Positions 42,168 through 55,119 of a stretch of DNA of 64,000 nt are shown one piece after another (the first letter of the stretch is position 1; every line of letters starts with the position of its first letter). The translations under genes were made by a program, and so were the position numbers. The DNA comes from Leptodontidium sp. MPI-SDFR-AT-0119. Lineage: Eukaryota; Ascomycota; Leotiomycetes; Helotiales; Leptodontidiaceae. The notes beneath the pieces are model-generated. The model was given only the letters and a program-made list of their open reading frames with translations, made no database searches and was not told where the DNA came from. Location: contig JAHLEZ010000024.1 of NCBI GenBank assembly GCA_020726505.1, positions 434,001 to 498,000 of the forward strand, written 5' to 3'.

Positions 42168-43640
42168 CTACGTTTGCTTCCGCGGCCGACCTCGACGTTT
42201 CTTCCCTTGCTGGCCACTCAAGGCTTTGGCTTCCACACTCGCTTTCTGTCTAGTATTCGATCCTAGTCTGCCTCGCTTGACCCCGCGTTGTGCTCGAATG
42301 CGGGCCTCGAACTCATCTACCAACTCCTTTGCATGACCTAGTGAGTGCACAGGAAGTAATGTGGGGTGCCAATCCACCAAGTAATACGAGACACTATCAA
42401 GATCCTCCTTACTAATAATAGCACGGACGTCCTAATCCGGGTCGACATCAGTAAGCACTGGGCAGACTTCAAGTTCTATTAGAGAAGTGACTTCAGAGGC
42501 GGGGGGTACTTCTAGTAGAGCTAGTAAGTCTGGCGTCGAGAGAAGTGCCAAGCGTCCTATCATCCTCTTCACTATCCTCCTCACCGTCTAATACCGACGG
42601 AGATGGTTGCGACGGGTTATTAGAGGAGGCTGTCTAACGGCCTTGTGGAGTGGAAACCTTCCGCCGCTTGGAGCAAATGTCGTCGGCTTTTGCCTTGCCG
42701 GGATGGCTAACAAGTTCCCTGCTGCCTTCCTCATCTTCATTACGAGGAAGCAGCGACGAGATAGAATCAGGTGAGGCGGAGACGAAGGGAGGAATGTTAG
42801 ACCTCTGTCGTTTCATAGTTTAGTGAGATATACTTTCATCGTTGCCGATACCACCTTCCCCATGCTCGTAGGTTGCGCGAATGGAAATTATAGGTAGATA
42901 TTCCGTATCACAGGTATCACAGCCTGGGTGCCCACCTTCCCTAGTGCAACGAGCATGTCCGGGACCGAGATTGTTATCTTCCTCCGACTCGTCATCGGAA
43001 TGTAATGTTATTATGTCATCTGTAATCTCGTGAGCAAATATTCTATATATTCACCCAAGGAACTTAGCTCGCTTACTATAGGTACTACCAGCTCGAGATC
43101 CACGAGATCCAAGAAGACAGTCATCCAGAGTTTGATTGTTACCCTGTCCTATAGTGCTCTCTACGGCCGGTCGCTCCTCCGCCGATTCGAGCTTGTAGTT
43201 TGAAGAGAGTAACCGTGTCAAAGATGGAAATTCATAATCGATATCATTCTCGAACCCATCCCTCTCTCCTATCAAGGCTGCTTTATAGTCAGATGAGTAT
43301 AGTAACTATAGTAAGATAATCTGAACACATACCTTGAGTTCCTACTACATCATCCCTATAAACCTGTGCACCTTGGATTGTGGCCACGCTATCTCCAACA
43401 ACCTTCTGACACCAGTTATCCTCGCCTGCCGCTCCTTCTAACGTTAAGAGCGCTTCAACAGGTACGCTACTCGAGTCGATCGCCAAGTTCTTACTAGGTT
43501 TAGAGGAGGGTTTCCGAATGTTAATTTTTGATGGTTTTGGATCGTAATGAACAAAAGCAAAGGCGACCATATTGGGAACAAAGTAAATGGAGTAGAGCAA
43601 TTTTGAAATCCGATTACTAGATAAAGAATACAAATTAGTC
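42168..43640 (-). pseudogene. Chromodomain-like, AT-hook protein gene, degraded
   Basis: The minus strand encodes, in pieces: a basic N-terminal part (HYDPKPSKINIRKPSSKPSK); a possible intron near 43276-43340; a Ser/Glu-rich middle with Cys pairs (HPGCDTCDTEY) and basic runs (CSKRRKVSTPQGR); and a C-terminal segment, SKEDLDSVSYYLVDWHPTLL plus LGHAKELVDEFEARI, that resembles a chromo-like fold (hydrophobic-VDW-P-T-x-x-P, then a helix). It ends KKRRGRPRK, an AT-hook, at 42168. Stops (for example DPD-stop-DVRA) and frame changes break it. The pieces fit one nuclear, DNA- or chromatin-binding protein, but I cannot rebuild exact exons. It lies just upstream of the BTB relic on the same strand. Confidence 0.45.
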
Positions 43641-45060
43641 AGACATTAAAGAGGAGGATTAGAGGCTTTTGTAGAGCTCTTAACCTGCGCACTCCCAGGA
43701 CCTGCTCTACAGGCTACATCTGCCGTCCTTCTCTGCTGCTCTATTCCCTCACTGCCATCCTTTCCGTGAGAATGCCCCACCCTTGCGTTTTCGGGCCTTG
43801 AATCCATGACTCGATCGCTGGGAGGGCTAGTACCACCGATAGACCAATAAGAAGTCCATTCCGAGAGTCTGCTTCGTATTTAGAGCGTTAGTGTTCAGCA
43901 TCTCTCATAAAAAGCATCTAAGGGTCGCCAAAGCGGATCGTTCGTCGTCATGCTATGTAATGCCTTTCCACAGATCCGAAAGGACTTGCCCCATTTGAGC
44001 AACCTGTGATACCGTAGGGGGAAAACTGGGCATTAGAGACCCCTTAAAACCTTCCCTAGAGCATCTCAGCTAATAAGAAAGCGTGTTACTCCGAAAAGAC
44101 CCTCTCGATGCTAGCTTAGCCAGCTTACCCCTGGACCATTCCAGCTACTTACTGCGTCACCCACGCCATGCCCAGACACCAACACGTAAGCTAAGTACTC
44201 TGAGATCCTTCGAGTCTCTAACTCGGGAAGTGTTTGCCAAATATAGAAATCAAGGGGTGCTCCAGACCTTCCCAAAATCTGCTAGGTAATCATATGCGTA
44301 GCTAACTTGGCCGGTCTCGCTCTAATAGCCCCCTCCCCCTAGTATCGCCGCGTCATCCACCTGAGCTTGGGTTTTCCGTCCCTAAAGCGTTACTGAACGG
44401 AAAAGTGTCGCCTGTCCTTGGGCCCTCTCCTTCCTACTCAGGGCACTCCTGAACCCTGACAAAGAGTGAGACCTTCGTAAAATCTGGCAGGCACCAGACA
44501 CGCAAGTAATTCCTAGAGGGGAGGAGGCGGTGGCGGTGAAGAATGCTGTGCTCACGAGGAGTGGCTTGCCATCATTTACCGTGGATCTATTCTAGGTGAA
44601 CGGGAAGCACTGCCGCATTGGTGTACGCGTCGCAGAGCATCGGCAGCTCCGAAACGATCTGGGTTAGAGTAGAGTCAGTACAAGGCAGATTCTTGACGGT
44701 AACGCCAACGAGAGAACATTAAGAGGCACTTACAAAGAGCACCAGCTAATCAGAGCGCAGGCCTGGCCTAGTGGGGGAAATTTGAGGCGTGGTGCAGGTG
44801 ATAGGGCCGGGCTCGTGAGCCATGGGATGATCGCGAAGGACTGACGGCGAGGGTGGCATCTGGCCAGCGCATTGGAAACTTGGTGAAGGACGAGAGAAGG
44901 TGAAGTTGGAAACAGCACTGGATTTATACACGAGGTGGGGTCTCCAAGAGAGCTAGCAAGGATCGCGACCACTCGTTCCGGCCGTCTCAGAGCAGCATGA
45001 GCGCTAGAGCAGCCATGCCTTTAGGCGAGAGATTCCCTGTTCAGGAAATCCCGGTTTCCT
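43641..45060. other. 1.4-kb stretch of degraded sequence, no gene resolved
   Basis: Coherent fragments occur on both strands, for example minus-strand LPMLCDAYTNAAVLPVHLE near 44600 and plus-strand PLDASLASLPLDHSSYLLRH near 44100. Stops are frequent, and nothing joins into a recognisable protein. The segment ends at the sharp change to AT-rich sequence. Confidence 0.35.
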
Positions 45061-45649
45061 AATGCAGAATCACCGACACGCAGAATATTATTATTATTAT
45101 AAATAAAGTTATTCCTCTTGTAAAAGAGCTTAAGCTTATTACTGGCGAAGGTTTATTATAGCCAGGGGCCATTATCGCCGAGTTCCTTAAGTCTATAATA
45201 ACCTTTATTAGTATAAGTTTCGGCGATCTCGTAAGGACTTAATTACCTAAAGTCGAGTACTTGGTTTGAGGACATATTATTCTCTTGTACTAAGTCCTAG
45301 TGAAGTACTAAATCTTTCTTTTTAAATAATCTCTTTTATATATTATATTTAAAATTAAAGGCTTCCTTGTCTTCTTAACGACGCCGAGTCTTCTTAAAGA
45401 TAGCCTTATTAATGTGTTCTTGTCTTATTTGAAACTATATAGCCCTAAGTTATAATAACTTTAATCGGTCACAAACCTCCTTAGTAAATAACGTTCTTTA
45501 TATTAAGTTTCTTATCTTGATAAGTAAGATCGCCTCCCTGCCGTATACTATATAAAATAGTATGTAACTAGTTAGACTATACATAGTAGTTTTATTAATA
45601 AATAATACTGCGGAAAGGTTATTAGTTTAACGTTCTTCTATTTTTAATA

Positions 45650-46050
45650 AGGTATTCTTAATAAGTCTATAGCCTTATTTAATTATTTTATTGGCTCTAG
45701 CGTTATATACCGAGATCTTGATTCGCTCGACCTCCATTTTATTAAGTAGTTTTAATACTTCTCTTATATTCTTAGTTCCTTTATTTATAATAAGTCTCTA
45801 AAATAACTTATAATAGTAAATAATATCTTCCTAGATGAAAGTAACGATATATTTAACCTCTTTAATAAGGAGAGCTTTAGCTTTAGCCCATTTACTTATG
45901 TCGTCTCTTGCAACAATAAGGTAGCCTTTTCTCTTATATAATAGTATATAAGTAACATCTAATGCCTACTTTTTTATGAGTTTATTTAATATTGTAAAGT
46001 AAAGAGGCTCCTTAAGACGTTTTATTAATTAGAGTTGACAATTCTTACGT
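45650..46050 (-). pseudogene. Gypsy integrase core region
   Basis: The minus-strand frame gives LDVTYILLYKRKGYLIVARD, DISKWAKAKALLIKEVKYIV and, later, RIKISVYNARANKII. This matches the retroviral-type integrase core of fungal Gypsy elements (aRDDlSgW...AL and iS-Y-p-aN). Stops such as F-stop-RL interrupt it. It lies downstream of the reverse transcriptase on the same strand, as expected for Gypsy order. Confidence 0.7.
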
Positions 46051-47379
46051 GTTCAGACGTATTTTATATAGTTAATAAATAGTCCCTTTTAAAAGTACTG
46101 TGTAGTAATATAGTAGTAAGTGCTTTCTTTCCTTTTATAATTAGAATTATTATAGTAACTCTAAAGTATAATTTTCTTTTTCTTATTAGTGTTAATAATA
46201 AACTTAATAGTAGAACCTTTTATAAGGAGCCTCTAAATCCGGCGATTGTACACACTATAGTTTAAAGCTTCTCGTTTAAAGACTCGAAACTATTTTTTAG
46301 TTATATCCTTAAGAGTCTTGAGTGTCGTTAAGTATTAGGCAATTTACTAGTACCCTTCGCCGTACTTATTAGCTAGGATAAGTAGTTCTCCTTTAATAAA
46401 GCTTAAATTATTAAAGGAGTTAAGTTCCCCTTTGTTTCTTAAATATTACACTTTTATTTTTATATTTAATAAAATATTGTTTCGTTTGCGTAGTTTAGGG
46501 TTTATTATTACTTCTTTAGGTTCTAAATTAATAGGTTTTTTGGCGTTAAATACTTTTATAAGGTAAATCTCATAGGCTCTTAACTTAGAAAGTATTTAAT
46601 CCTCGTCTACATTACTCTCTTCTAGTGTGTCGTCAGTATGCCTTAGCCTCTTAGAAAGCTAATTAATAACGACGTATATTAAGCCTTTAATATACTGAAC
46701 TTCGAAATTAAATAGGCGTATTTAAGTAAGTTATTTAGTAAGTAAGGCGCTAAGATAATCATAAGCGGCTCTATTTAGTTAAGTAACTAGGGTATTAGCG
46801 TCTATTTTAATAATAAAGTACACACTAACGAGCCAGATCTTGAGTTTCTTTAAAATATAAAGTATACCTTTATATTCTCGCTTAGTAACATTATACTTAA
46901 CTTTAGACTTACTTTAAAAACCACTTTTATATCTTATAAGTCGTATCTTATTCGTTAAAGAATCTCTTTAGCCAAGGAAACCTCCTTAACTTATACTACT
47001 TAAGTCGACACTAATAACTATCTCTCTAGTACCCTTACTATAATTAATTCGACATAGAACTAGAAACGAGCATAATATATTTTTAAGAGTTTATATTACT
47101 TTGTCGTGAATCTCTAGGTCTTAAAAGAACTTAACTCTTTTTTTAAATAATGTATATAATAACTCAGCAATTAGTCAGAAGTTTTTAATTTAAATTCGGA
47201 AGTAAATAATAAGGCCTAAGAATACCTTAACTTTTATTAAGTTACCTAGTAAGTTTTAGTTTTTAATTTTAATTAAATATCTCGCCGAAGGTTCTTTCCT
47301 CTCAAAGTTACAAGCGTATCTTACAATGTCTATATTATTTAAACAAAATTAAGACTTTAGGCTAATAATAGCACTTACT

Positions 47380-47905
47380 CTTTCTAAGTGTTTTAGCGTC
47401 TTATCGAGGTTTTAAATGTGCTCTAAGATAAATCTTTAGATTTTGGGACGAGCTTCTTCTTAGTTATAGTTTATATATAATCCCTTAACTTTTATATTAT
47501 TTAAGAATAGTATAAACACGCTAAGAATTAGTGGCTTTAATATATAAGTAATCGTTTTAATAAACTAAGTAATAGAGTTTATAATACTTTAAGGGAGAGT
47601 TGTGTTCTTAACTAAGCCCACGTTTAGAATATAAAAGGCAGTTATATCTCGACTAGACTTGTAAAGAGTTTATTAATCGTAACTAGAGTATAAGTTAATA
47701 AGACTAGCGATATAATAACTAGCAAATTCTTTAGAGAACTTATTTACTAAAAGTAGAAGATTAATATCCCTTTAAGTGACGGCATTTAATATAGTAACTA
47801 AGTTAATAAGTCTATATTTTCTAGGTTCTTTCTTTTTTACTAGAAACCAAGTATTTTAGTATAGGCCTTTAGAAAGCTCAAGAATACCCTTATTAAGACG
47901 CTCTT
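47380..47905 (-). pseudogene. Gypsy reverse transcriptase region
   Basis: In one minus-strand frame: GILELSKGLY, FLVKKKEPRKYRLINLV, LVNKFSKEFASYYIASLINL, RDITAFYILNVGLVKNTTLP and FLNNIKVKGLYINYN. Family members have FLDDI at the last site; here both Asp codons read Asn, so the copy is catalytically dead as well as stop-riddled. The segments match the fungal Gypsy group with an F-L-D-D-I-G-V-K-G motif. Confidence 0.75.
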
Positions 47906-50056
47906 ACACTATTTTCGTGACTACTAGGACTAAAGCTCGTGGCAACGGAAAGTTAGGGGTTTATTAAGCCTTATATTTAATAATCTTAATAATAACTAAG
48001 GGAGAGACATTTTCGTGGAATTTATTACATTTAGGCTAGTTAAACGCTATAGCTCCTTCTTTATTAGTTATCATTTCGTTGAAGAGAACTCTCTCTTTAG
48101 GTTATAATAGCTTTCTAATATTAAGTTTAATTAGTCTCTTTAGCGTAAGTCGAGAGTTACAGGGTATACTAATAAAGCGTAATAGTAATAAATCTTAATA
48201 TCTCCTTAACTGTTCTTACTTAGTCCCTTTATTTTTTAATCTCTTATACTAATTATTTCTCTTTCTCGGGGGGTCGCCTATAAGGTTGGCTTTTTTAACT
48301 AGCTAAACCTTCTTAGCTTTTGATTTATATATAATATTAATCTAAGTAATAGTGTTTTAAGTGCTTTAAAAGGGGTTCTTAATTAAGAGGTTGTTATAAT
48401 TCTTTGTTTATTCGAAGGTAAGCGTGGCTTTAGTTAAAGAATTAGCTCTAAAAGCTTTAAAAAAGAATAATTTTAAAGTTAACTTCTTCTCTAAGAATAT
48501 ATTTAAGATTACCTCTTATTAAAAATTATTAAGTACTAATTTCGGGACGTAAAACTCTCTTTTTAAGTACTTAATAAGAATAATATCGCCTTTATTATTA
48601 TCACTTAGTACCGCTTTGTCCCCCCCTTTATAAAGCTTACCCCTAAGCTTTAATAGTTAAGGGTTATATTGTGAAGGGTTAATCAAGTATTCTAAGGTAC
48701 TAATAGTAACACTTAATATATAATTAATTACTTTTTTTCTAAGAAGTTTTCTTTTTTATAATTATCTTTAGAGTCCGTTTATTTTCAAAAGATTATATTT
48801 ATTTCGTTTTCTTCCTAAAGAACTTTAACGTCCTTAGTATTCTCCGTAATATCGTTAGTTTTAATTATAGTAATGTCTCTTAATCGCTAATCCTAAAACT
48901 GAGCTAATATAATACTTTTATTATAGTCTCTAAGATAATAGAATAATACTCTAGCTTTATAAAAAAAATAAAAAGCCTAAAATAACCTTTATACTAGGGG
49001 CGTCTATAATATAAATCTATTATTAATAACGCAGTTACTTATAATAACCGTAATATTATTAATAAAACTAACAAATCAGGACTTAACTCTAGTGATTATC
49101 TTTAAAGCTATAGTTTAACTTTTAGTAATAAGAAGCTCCAAGAGAGTAGCTACTTCAAGTGTCATATAATTAACTTTAACTCTTGTGTTAAGGGTAACTT
49201 TAATATCAGTGACCTTAGTTTAGCTAAGTATAGTAATAATAACTTTTAGTACTAACGAGAAGTATAAGTTTCCTGTCTTAGCTATTGTCCCTAATAAGGC
49301 TACTTTAATATATAGTAGTTCTTAAGCGCGAGTGCGTTTCGTCGAAAGGTTTCTAAAGATATACTTATTAAGTAATATTATAATTCTAAGTAACACTATA
49401 AGAATCGGACTAAAGACTAGGATAGCGCTAATTATAAGCTATAGTACTAAGTTATTAATAAGAACTTCTTATTATACGAATAATTAAAGTCGCTAGCGTT
49501 TTTATTATATTTTAAACTTTACCGCTAATAGATTTCTTAGAATAAAGCTGTGAGTTATAATACGCTCTTCTTAATACTTATACTTTAACTTAAGGCCTTT
49601 TCGTTTAATTTCCTTAAGTCGTCGTTTATAATTCGTAGTTATAGAAATATTAGTAGTATAAGGGTTTAGAAGAGTATATAAAGTGCCGTGAAGTAGTTTT
49701 TAACACATAATAATATCTTTTTTAGTTATTAACTTTAATTCTTCGAACTCTAAAGTACTAATATTAGCAATTGATTCCTTTTATATACGTTAGTTAATTG
49801 TTTTAATAAAGAGATGAGATACTTTAGGTAAGTTTATAAAGATTATAATTTCTCTTAGCGTAAGGTTTTTAGGAAGCTTCTTCTATACGAGTAATTTGTT
49901 TAAGATATTATTAAGCTTATAATTATTCCGAGTCAACGCCTCTTATACACGAGGACTTTGAGATAACGTTATATAAGATATAAGTCTAGGGATAGCCAAT
50001 AATATTACTAGTGCCTTAAACTTTAAAGCTCTCTTTCTTATTATACTATTAATAAG

Positions 50057-50229
50057 TGTCGTTATACTCGGGTAGTACCACTGATTCCGGTTCAGAATCG
50101 ACATATTTAAGGGGTAAAATCCTGTGTGGCAAAATGTGTATTCAAGAAAAGGAGAGCTCTATACTAGAGCCCCCCCTTAAATACTCGTTAAGCGAGCATG
50201 TGACTAAAAACGTGACTATTAAACTAACA
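50057..50229 (+). repeat. LTR, left cop of the small LTR element
   Basis: 173 bp, TG...CA, including GTAGTACCACTGATTCCGGT and CTATACTAGAGCCCCCCCTT. It differs from the right LTR at scattered, mostly transition-type sites. Confidence 0.75.
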
Positions 50230-50692
50230 CTGGCAGTTTTTCCTTTTCGAGAGACGTCTCCCTCGAACTAAATACTAACCTAGTAACTAGTAATCAATCG
50301 AATAAACAACGACGAGTCTTTAAATATAAAGAAGTTAATTATTCCTTATTCTTATTTATACTCTCGAAAGCCTTAGTACTAGAGTTAATATAACTAGTAT
50401 AAGACCCCTTACAATAGAACTTGTCGGCTATTCAGGTTAATTCGGTACTAAAGCGAAATTGTCGTCAAAGCGCACGAAGCTTACTAAGACCTAATTTCCG
50501 AATCGAGTAACGTGGCTTCGAAGAAAAGGGGAAAAGTCGGAAAAAGGAGGTATCGAAAGGAAGCTTAATAGCTAGTGATTCTGAGGCGTGCAGAAGAGGG
50601 GATCAAGCTGGCTTAGCGAAGAGGTCGAAGTAGGCGATTCTAAGGCGTGTAAAAGAGGGGATCGAGCTGGCTCAATAAAGAGGTCAATAATT

Positions 50693-51150
50693 GACGCATT
50701 ACCGCAGGAGGTCGTCTGTGGCAGAGAGGAAAAAAGGTGTTTCGAAGAAGAGGTAACCGTCCTGCCTTCTACTCGAGAAAGAATCTCGCCGGCTTCGAAC
50801 TCATCGCTGCGGGGGTCGTTACAGCGGAGAAAAGGTGTGTATTTGAAGAAGAAGAGAGGCCCTTCGAATAAGTACTTCGAAGGAGAGAGCTTCGACTAGC
50901 TCAACGAAGAGGTCGAAGGTAGACGCATTACCGCAAGAGGTCGTTTACGACAGAGAGGAAAAGGGTGTTTCAAAGAAGAAGTAGTCGTCCTGCCTTCTAC
51001 TCGAGAAAGAATCTCGCCGGCTTCGAACTCATCGCTGCGGGGGTCGTTGTAGCAGAGAAAAAGGGGTGTAATTCGAAAGAGGGAGGTTCTGAAAGGGGTT
51101 CGAAAAGAGGAAGATTCGAAGGAGGAGGAGCTTCGAAGAGGTCGTGTAAT
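50693..51150 (+). repeat. 228-bp tandem duplication inside the small LTR element
   Basis: GACGCATTACCGCARGAGGTC occurs at about 50,693 and 50,921. An 83-bp stretch including CCTGCCTTCTACTCGAGAAA recurs at about 50,740 and 50,967, giving a period of about 228 bp, two copies. Open frames of 103 and 79 codons exist here but show only low-complexity Lys/Arg/Ser-rich sequence, so I do not call genes. Confidence 0.65.
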
Positions 51151-51429
51151 TCGAGGTGCTTTAATCGAATCAAGCAGTTCTCATCCCTTACTCTAGGCTT
51201 ATAAAAGACTCGAGTCAAAGGCTCGAAAGAAGAGCTTTGACTAGCTCAGTAAAGAGGTCGAAAATAAACGTATCCGCTTTTTAAACTCGTAAGAGTCTTG
51301 CCGACTTCGGAATTCTCGTAAGTATTAAGAGGTTCATCGAACGAGTACTTTAAGACTTTACTTCGAGAATCTTCGAGTTTCACTAATTAACTTATTAATT
51401 AACTATTAAGTAATTCGCAATTAATTAAT

Positions 51430-51601
51430 GTCGTTATACTCGAGTAGTACTACTGATTCCGGTTCAGAATTAACACATTTAAGGGGTAAAATCCTATGTG
51501 GCAAAATATATATTCAAGAAAAGGAGAGCTCTATACTAGAGCCCCCCCTTAAATACTCGTTAAGCGAGTATGTGACTAAAAACGTGACTATTAAACCAAC
51601 A
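51430..51601 (+). repeat. LTR, right copy of the small LTR element
   Basis: 172 bp, TG...CA, directly followed by GTAAG. Partner of 50,057-50,229. Confidence 0.75.
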
Positions 51602-54000
51602 GTAAGTGATGTTTTAAAAGATGTTTTCAGTGTCGTAGTAAATGTCGTTTTTGTACTTAAGTTAAAGACTTTAGATTTGTTACGAGTTAGAATCTATTAC
51701 GGTGTTATTCTAGTCTCGGTTAAGCTATTGACGTCTATAATATTAGCGAACTTGATTAGTTTTTTAATATCGCGGGGTATCTTTAGTTTACTATAAGTAG
51801 ATTAAGACTTAATCTTCTCTTAAAGCTTATTTAAAGTCTTATATAGTTCTTGTCTAAGTGCTCCCTTTCGCTGCCTAGTCTTAACTAGAGCTACTATAAC
51901 TTCAAAATTAGTACTATTAGTACTATACGCCAGCAAATTTTAAATCTATACTAATTAGTATTTAGTACAGTCCTATTAACTAATAATATCTAAGTTAAGG
52001 TCCCACGTAGGTTCTTTAATAAGCTTAATATAACCTATAACAAGAACAATTAAAGGTTATGTTTCCTTATCCCCCTTTTCCTTAGTAAGCGCAGCTTCTT
52101 TTCTTATATTAAGGAGTTCTTTAACTACTTTGGCTCGACGTTCAGGGTTAAGGTTGTATAAGGTGTTTAAGACTTACGTCAAGATATAATGTCTTCTAGA
52201 CCTTCCGTCCAAGGGAAACTAGACGGGGTATAACTTCTTCCCCTCTTATTATAAGCTAATATAAATATAATTAGTATCGTCGGCTTTGTAAATAATACTA
52301 AGACTAATTTATTTCTTGTAATTATAATATTAGTTTATATAATTATAATACTCCTAAGGTCTTATACCTAGTTAGTGTTAATTTATACACTAGCGGTAAC
52401 CATAATTATCCCTAGTACGCTTATTATACCCTAAGGAACTCGAATTTATTATATTATAGTCGATGATAGCTTACTCTTAGGCCTTTTTAAAGAATATAAA
52501 TATATTAACCTTAGTAGTAAAGTTAGTATTAAAGGCTTGTTAAACTATTACTTTAAGAATCCTTATATGTTTTAATCTTTTAGTAATAAAATCTAAGTCT
52601 TTTATATTAACCTTACTTAAGTTCTTAGTAACTTTCTCTAAGGTAAAAAAGAAATTAAATGTAAATAACTTCTTGTCTTATTACTTTAATACTTTAAAAA
52701 TCTCGTCTTATGTAAAGTTATCTTTATAGTTAGCAAAGTTAGATTAGTGCTAGGGTGTTAGTTTATTATTACGAGGCGGAATAATATAAGTCGTTAGTTA
52801 AGGTATAAAGCGCTTAGCAAATAAGTTAGTGTTATTAATGTTGCCTTATGCTTAGTTAGTGATATCTTGCTCTTTAATAATAGCGCTTAGCTCCCTCTTA
52901 GAGTTAAGGTGGGCTTTTATAATAGAGTAAACCTTTTTAAATAAGTTTATATTATTAATATTTAGGGTTTTACTATTCTTAAAAGTAGCCTGTATAACTT
53001 TAGTTTATAGATTTTAAGGAAAAAAGAAGATAAATCTTATAAAGGCTTACTTATTAGTGAAGTTACTACAATTAATATAGTTAATAATAACCTCTCTAAA
53101 TACTCGAAGGAAGTCGCGGCACTGTTCGGGAGTAAGCTCGCCGTCCCCTATAAGAGTCTTAAAGTCATACTTAAGTCGGTTAAAGTAACTATTAGTATAT
53201 AAGCGGCGCTTTATATTATCGCGTTAGTACTCCTAAATTATAATATCTTTAAAGCTAGTATAACTACCTTCTTTAAAGCCTAAAAGCTTCTAAATAGTCT
53301 ATATATAAGCTTAAGTAGCGTACTTAGCCACCCACTTTTTCTTAACTTAATTATTAGTAATTATATAAGTTATAAAGTATTAATCGAGAATTCGGAAGTA
53401 GTTACTAACATCGATTTTATTAAAAATAAGGGTATTTAAAGTTTTAGCGATAAGTATAAGCTAACTAAAATAGATTTTCAAGTTCTTTAAGTCGTTTATA
53501 ATAAAAATAAGGCCGAAGTATTAGTGTAGCCTTATAAGATTAGTAGAATTAAAGCCACTAGTCCCTTACTTTTCTTTCTTTCCTTTATTCCTCTTTTAAA
53601 AAGTCTTTAAGGTTTAAGAAGTAATATCTTTAAAGAGTGTAAAGGTGTTAAGGCTTAGCCTAGTAGTAATTCTAAGTCTAAACGGAGGAGTTACTCTTGT
53701 CAAAATAGAGCTAGGGGGTATTATAATATTACCAAACTCACTTATCCCAGGGTTACCGTAGCCGTAGTCGATGTTTCCGTTATTCGATATTGTGCGTTAT
53801 TATAAGAAAGTCGTAGTGAGGTAAGTTAATAGTATTATTAATTAAAATATAAGAAAGTAACTAAGAATATAATGTATTAATTACTAAAGAAATATAAAGG
53901 AAACCCCCTTCCCTAAAACAGAAAGTATATAAGCTCTCCCTTAGTTTAAAGCGAGATAAATATTAATAACTCTTAGCGAAGGTTTAAGGCCGTGCTCCTT

Positions 54001-55119
54001 AGTTAGCCCCTAGCGAACGCTAATAATTACTAAACTAAAATAAACACGCCCTAAAACTTAAGACTTATACACGAAAATTACAAAAACAACAAAAGTAAAT
54101 ATAATAAGAAAACAAAGTAAAGAGATTAATACTCGGCGTAAGCTACTTAGGCTTTAAACTAGCTTAAAAGTTCTATGTCTCGCCGAACACTTTAAAATAT
54201 AAGCTCGCTAGTACTTCGCTTAAGCCTCTAATATATTAATTTCAGTTCCGTTATAGAGTCTCGACTTTTCTTAGCGTTTAAAGAATACTAGTTACGTTTA
54301 AAAACACTAAAACCTTCGCTAAAAATAGAAACTAGTGCGAAGTAGCTAGGCACTATGTCTCGGAATAATAAAATTAAAATAGTAGCTTAAGGGAGATAGA
54401 TTTTCTAGTACTATAAGTACTCCTACTTTATAACTTTCCTTAGTTCCTTAGTAGTCTTCGTTCTCCTTAAGTCAAAGGTCCGTATTCTTTATATTTGTCG
54501 TTTTGCCTTAAGGGCTAAGAGATAACTAATTAAATAGCTCCTTTAGTTTAGATAATTATTGTTTTTCTTAACTCTCCTTATATAAGTTAATACACAAGGG
54601 CCTCACTATTATACTTACTTAGTTCCTCTTCTAGTAGTAACTCACTCCCTACGTCAGTCACTAAAAATATATAAGAGGGACAAACCTTAATCTATATAAT
54701 AAGAGGGTAATATATAGTGAACTACCGGAGGAGATTCTAGGCTCTATAAATAATAGATTAATTAAATCTAAAGATATTATATATCTAAAGAATACGAATT
54801 AGCAAAGGAGGGGAGGAAAAAGGTTTTAATAAATAGAATATATCTAATGTTACGTTCTTAACGTTCTGTAGTTAAGTATTAGCTCCTTATATATACAAAG
54901 GACTAGCCTAGTCATGTGACAAAAGAAATTAGCGGCTGTCCCCGCCACATTACTCGTTGTTTTTCCAAGAATAGGTTCTTAGAGCTTCGTACCTAATTTC
55001 GTATAATATATCCGGATGTGATAGATGATTATAAAAAGGTTAAATATCTCCTTTATTCTCTTATAGATTTGGCTAATTCTAAGTTTAGGTTAAACCCTTT
55101 AACTCGTACATTTAATTTA
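54001..55119. other. AT-rich spacer, no gene
   Basis: Probably the 5' non-coding or LTR remains of the Gypsy relic and flank of the piggyBac relic; no coding frame or clear repeat pair is visible. A less mutated stretch (about 54,905-54,970) includes GTCATGTGACAAAAGAAATT. Confidence 0.3.

Larger units (their letters stand above)
50057..51601 (+). mobile_element. Small non-autonomous LTR element (TRIM/LARD-like), 1.5 kb
   Basis: Two direct repeats of 172-173 bp, each starting TGTCGTTATACTC and ending CAA/TAACA, flank 1.2 kb of internal sequence. The flanking pentamers ATAAG (50,052-50,056) and GTAAG (51,602-51,606) agree at 4 of 5 positions; the difference is a G-to-A change as RIP would make. 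The interior lacks gag or pol, holds a 228-bp tandem duplication, and is visibly richer in G and C than the Gypsy relic into which it is inserted. Orientation is arbitrary. Confidence 0.75.
45090..54000 (-). mobile_element. Ty3/Gypsy LTR retrotransposon relic, heavily RIP-mutated
   Basis: Minus-strand fragments appear in Gypsy order. Gag-like: NRLKYDFKTLIGDGELTPEQ and CRDFLRVFREVIINYI, near 53,100-53,200. Reverse transcriptase, about 47,380-47,905: GILELSKGLY, FLVKKKEPRKYRLINLV, SRDITAFYILNVG and FLNNIKVKGL, where the catalytic DD is NN. Integrase core, about 45,650-46,050: YLIVARDDISKWAKAKAL and ISVYNARAN. Stop codons interrupt every few dozen residues. No matching LTR pair was found by eye at the ends, so boundaries are approximate. 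A small LTR element (50,057-51,601) interrupts it between gag and pol. Confidence 0.75.

Noticed and set aside
1..45000. A Starship captain (DUF3435 tyrosine recombinase), expected because of the DUF3723 and other cargo-like genes.
   Set aside because: I found no frame with a recognisable tyrosine-recombinase catalytic pattern on either strand, so no Starship is claimed.
50588..51204. Open frames of 103 and 79 codons inside the small LTR element as a gag-like gene.
   Set aside because: They follow the 228-bp tandem duplication, are low-complexity and Lys/Arg/Ser-rich, and have no gag or zinc-knuckle motif.
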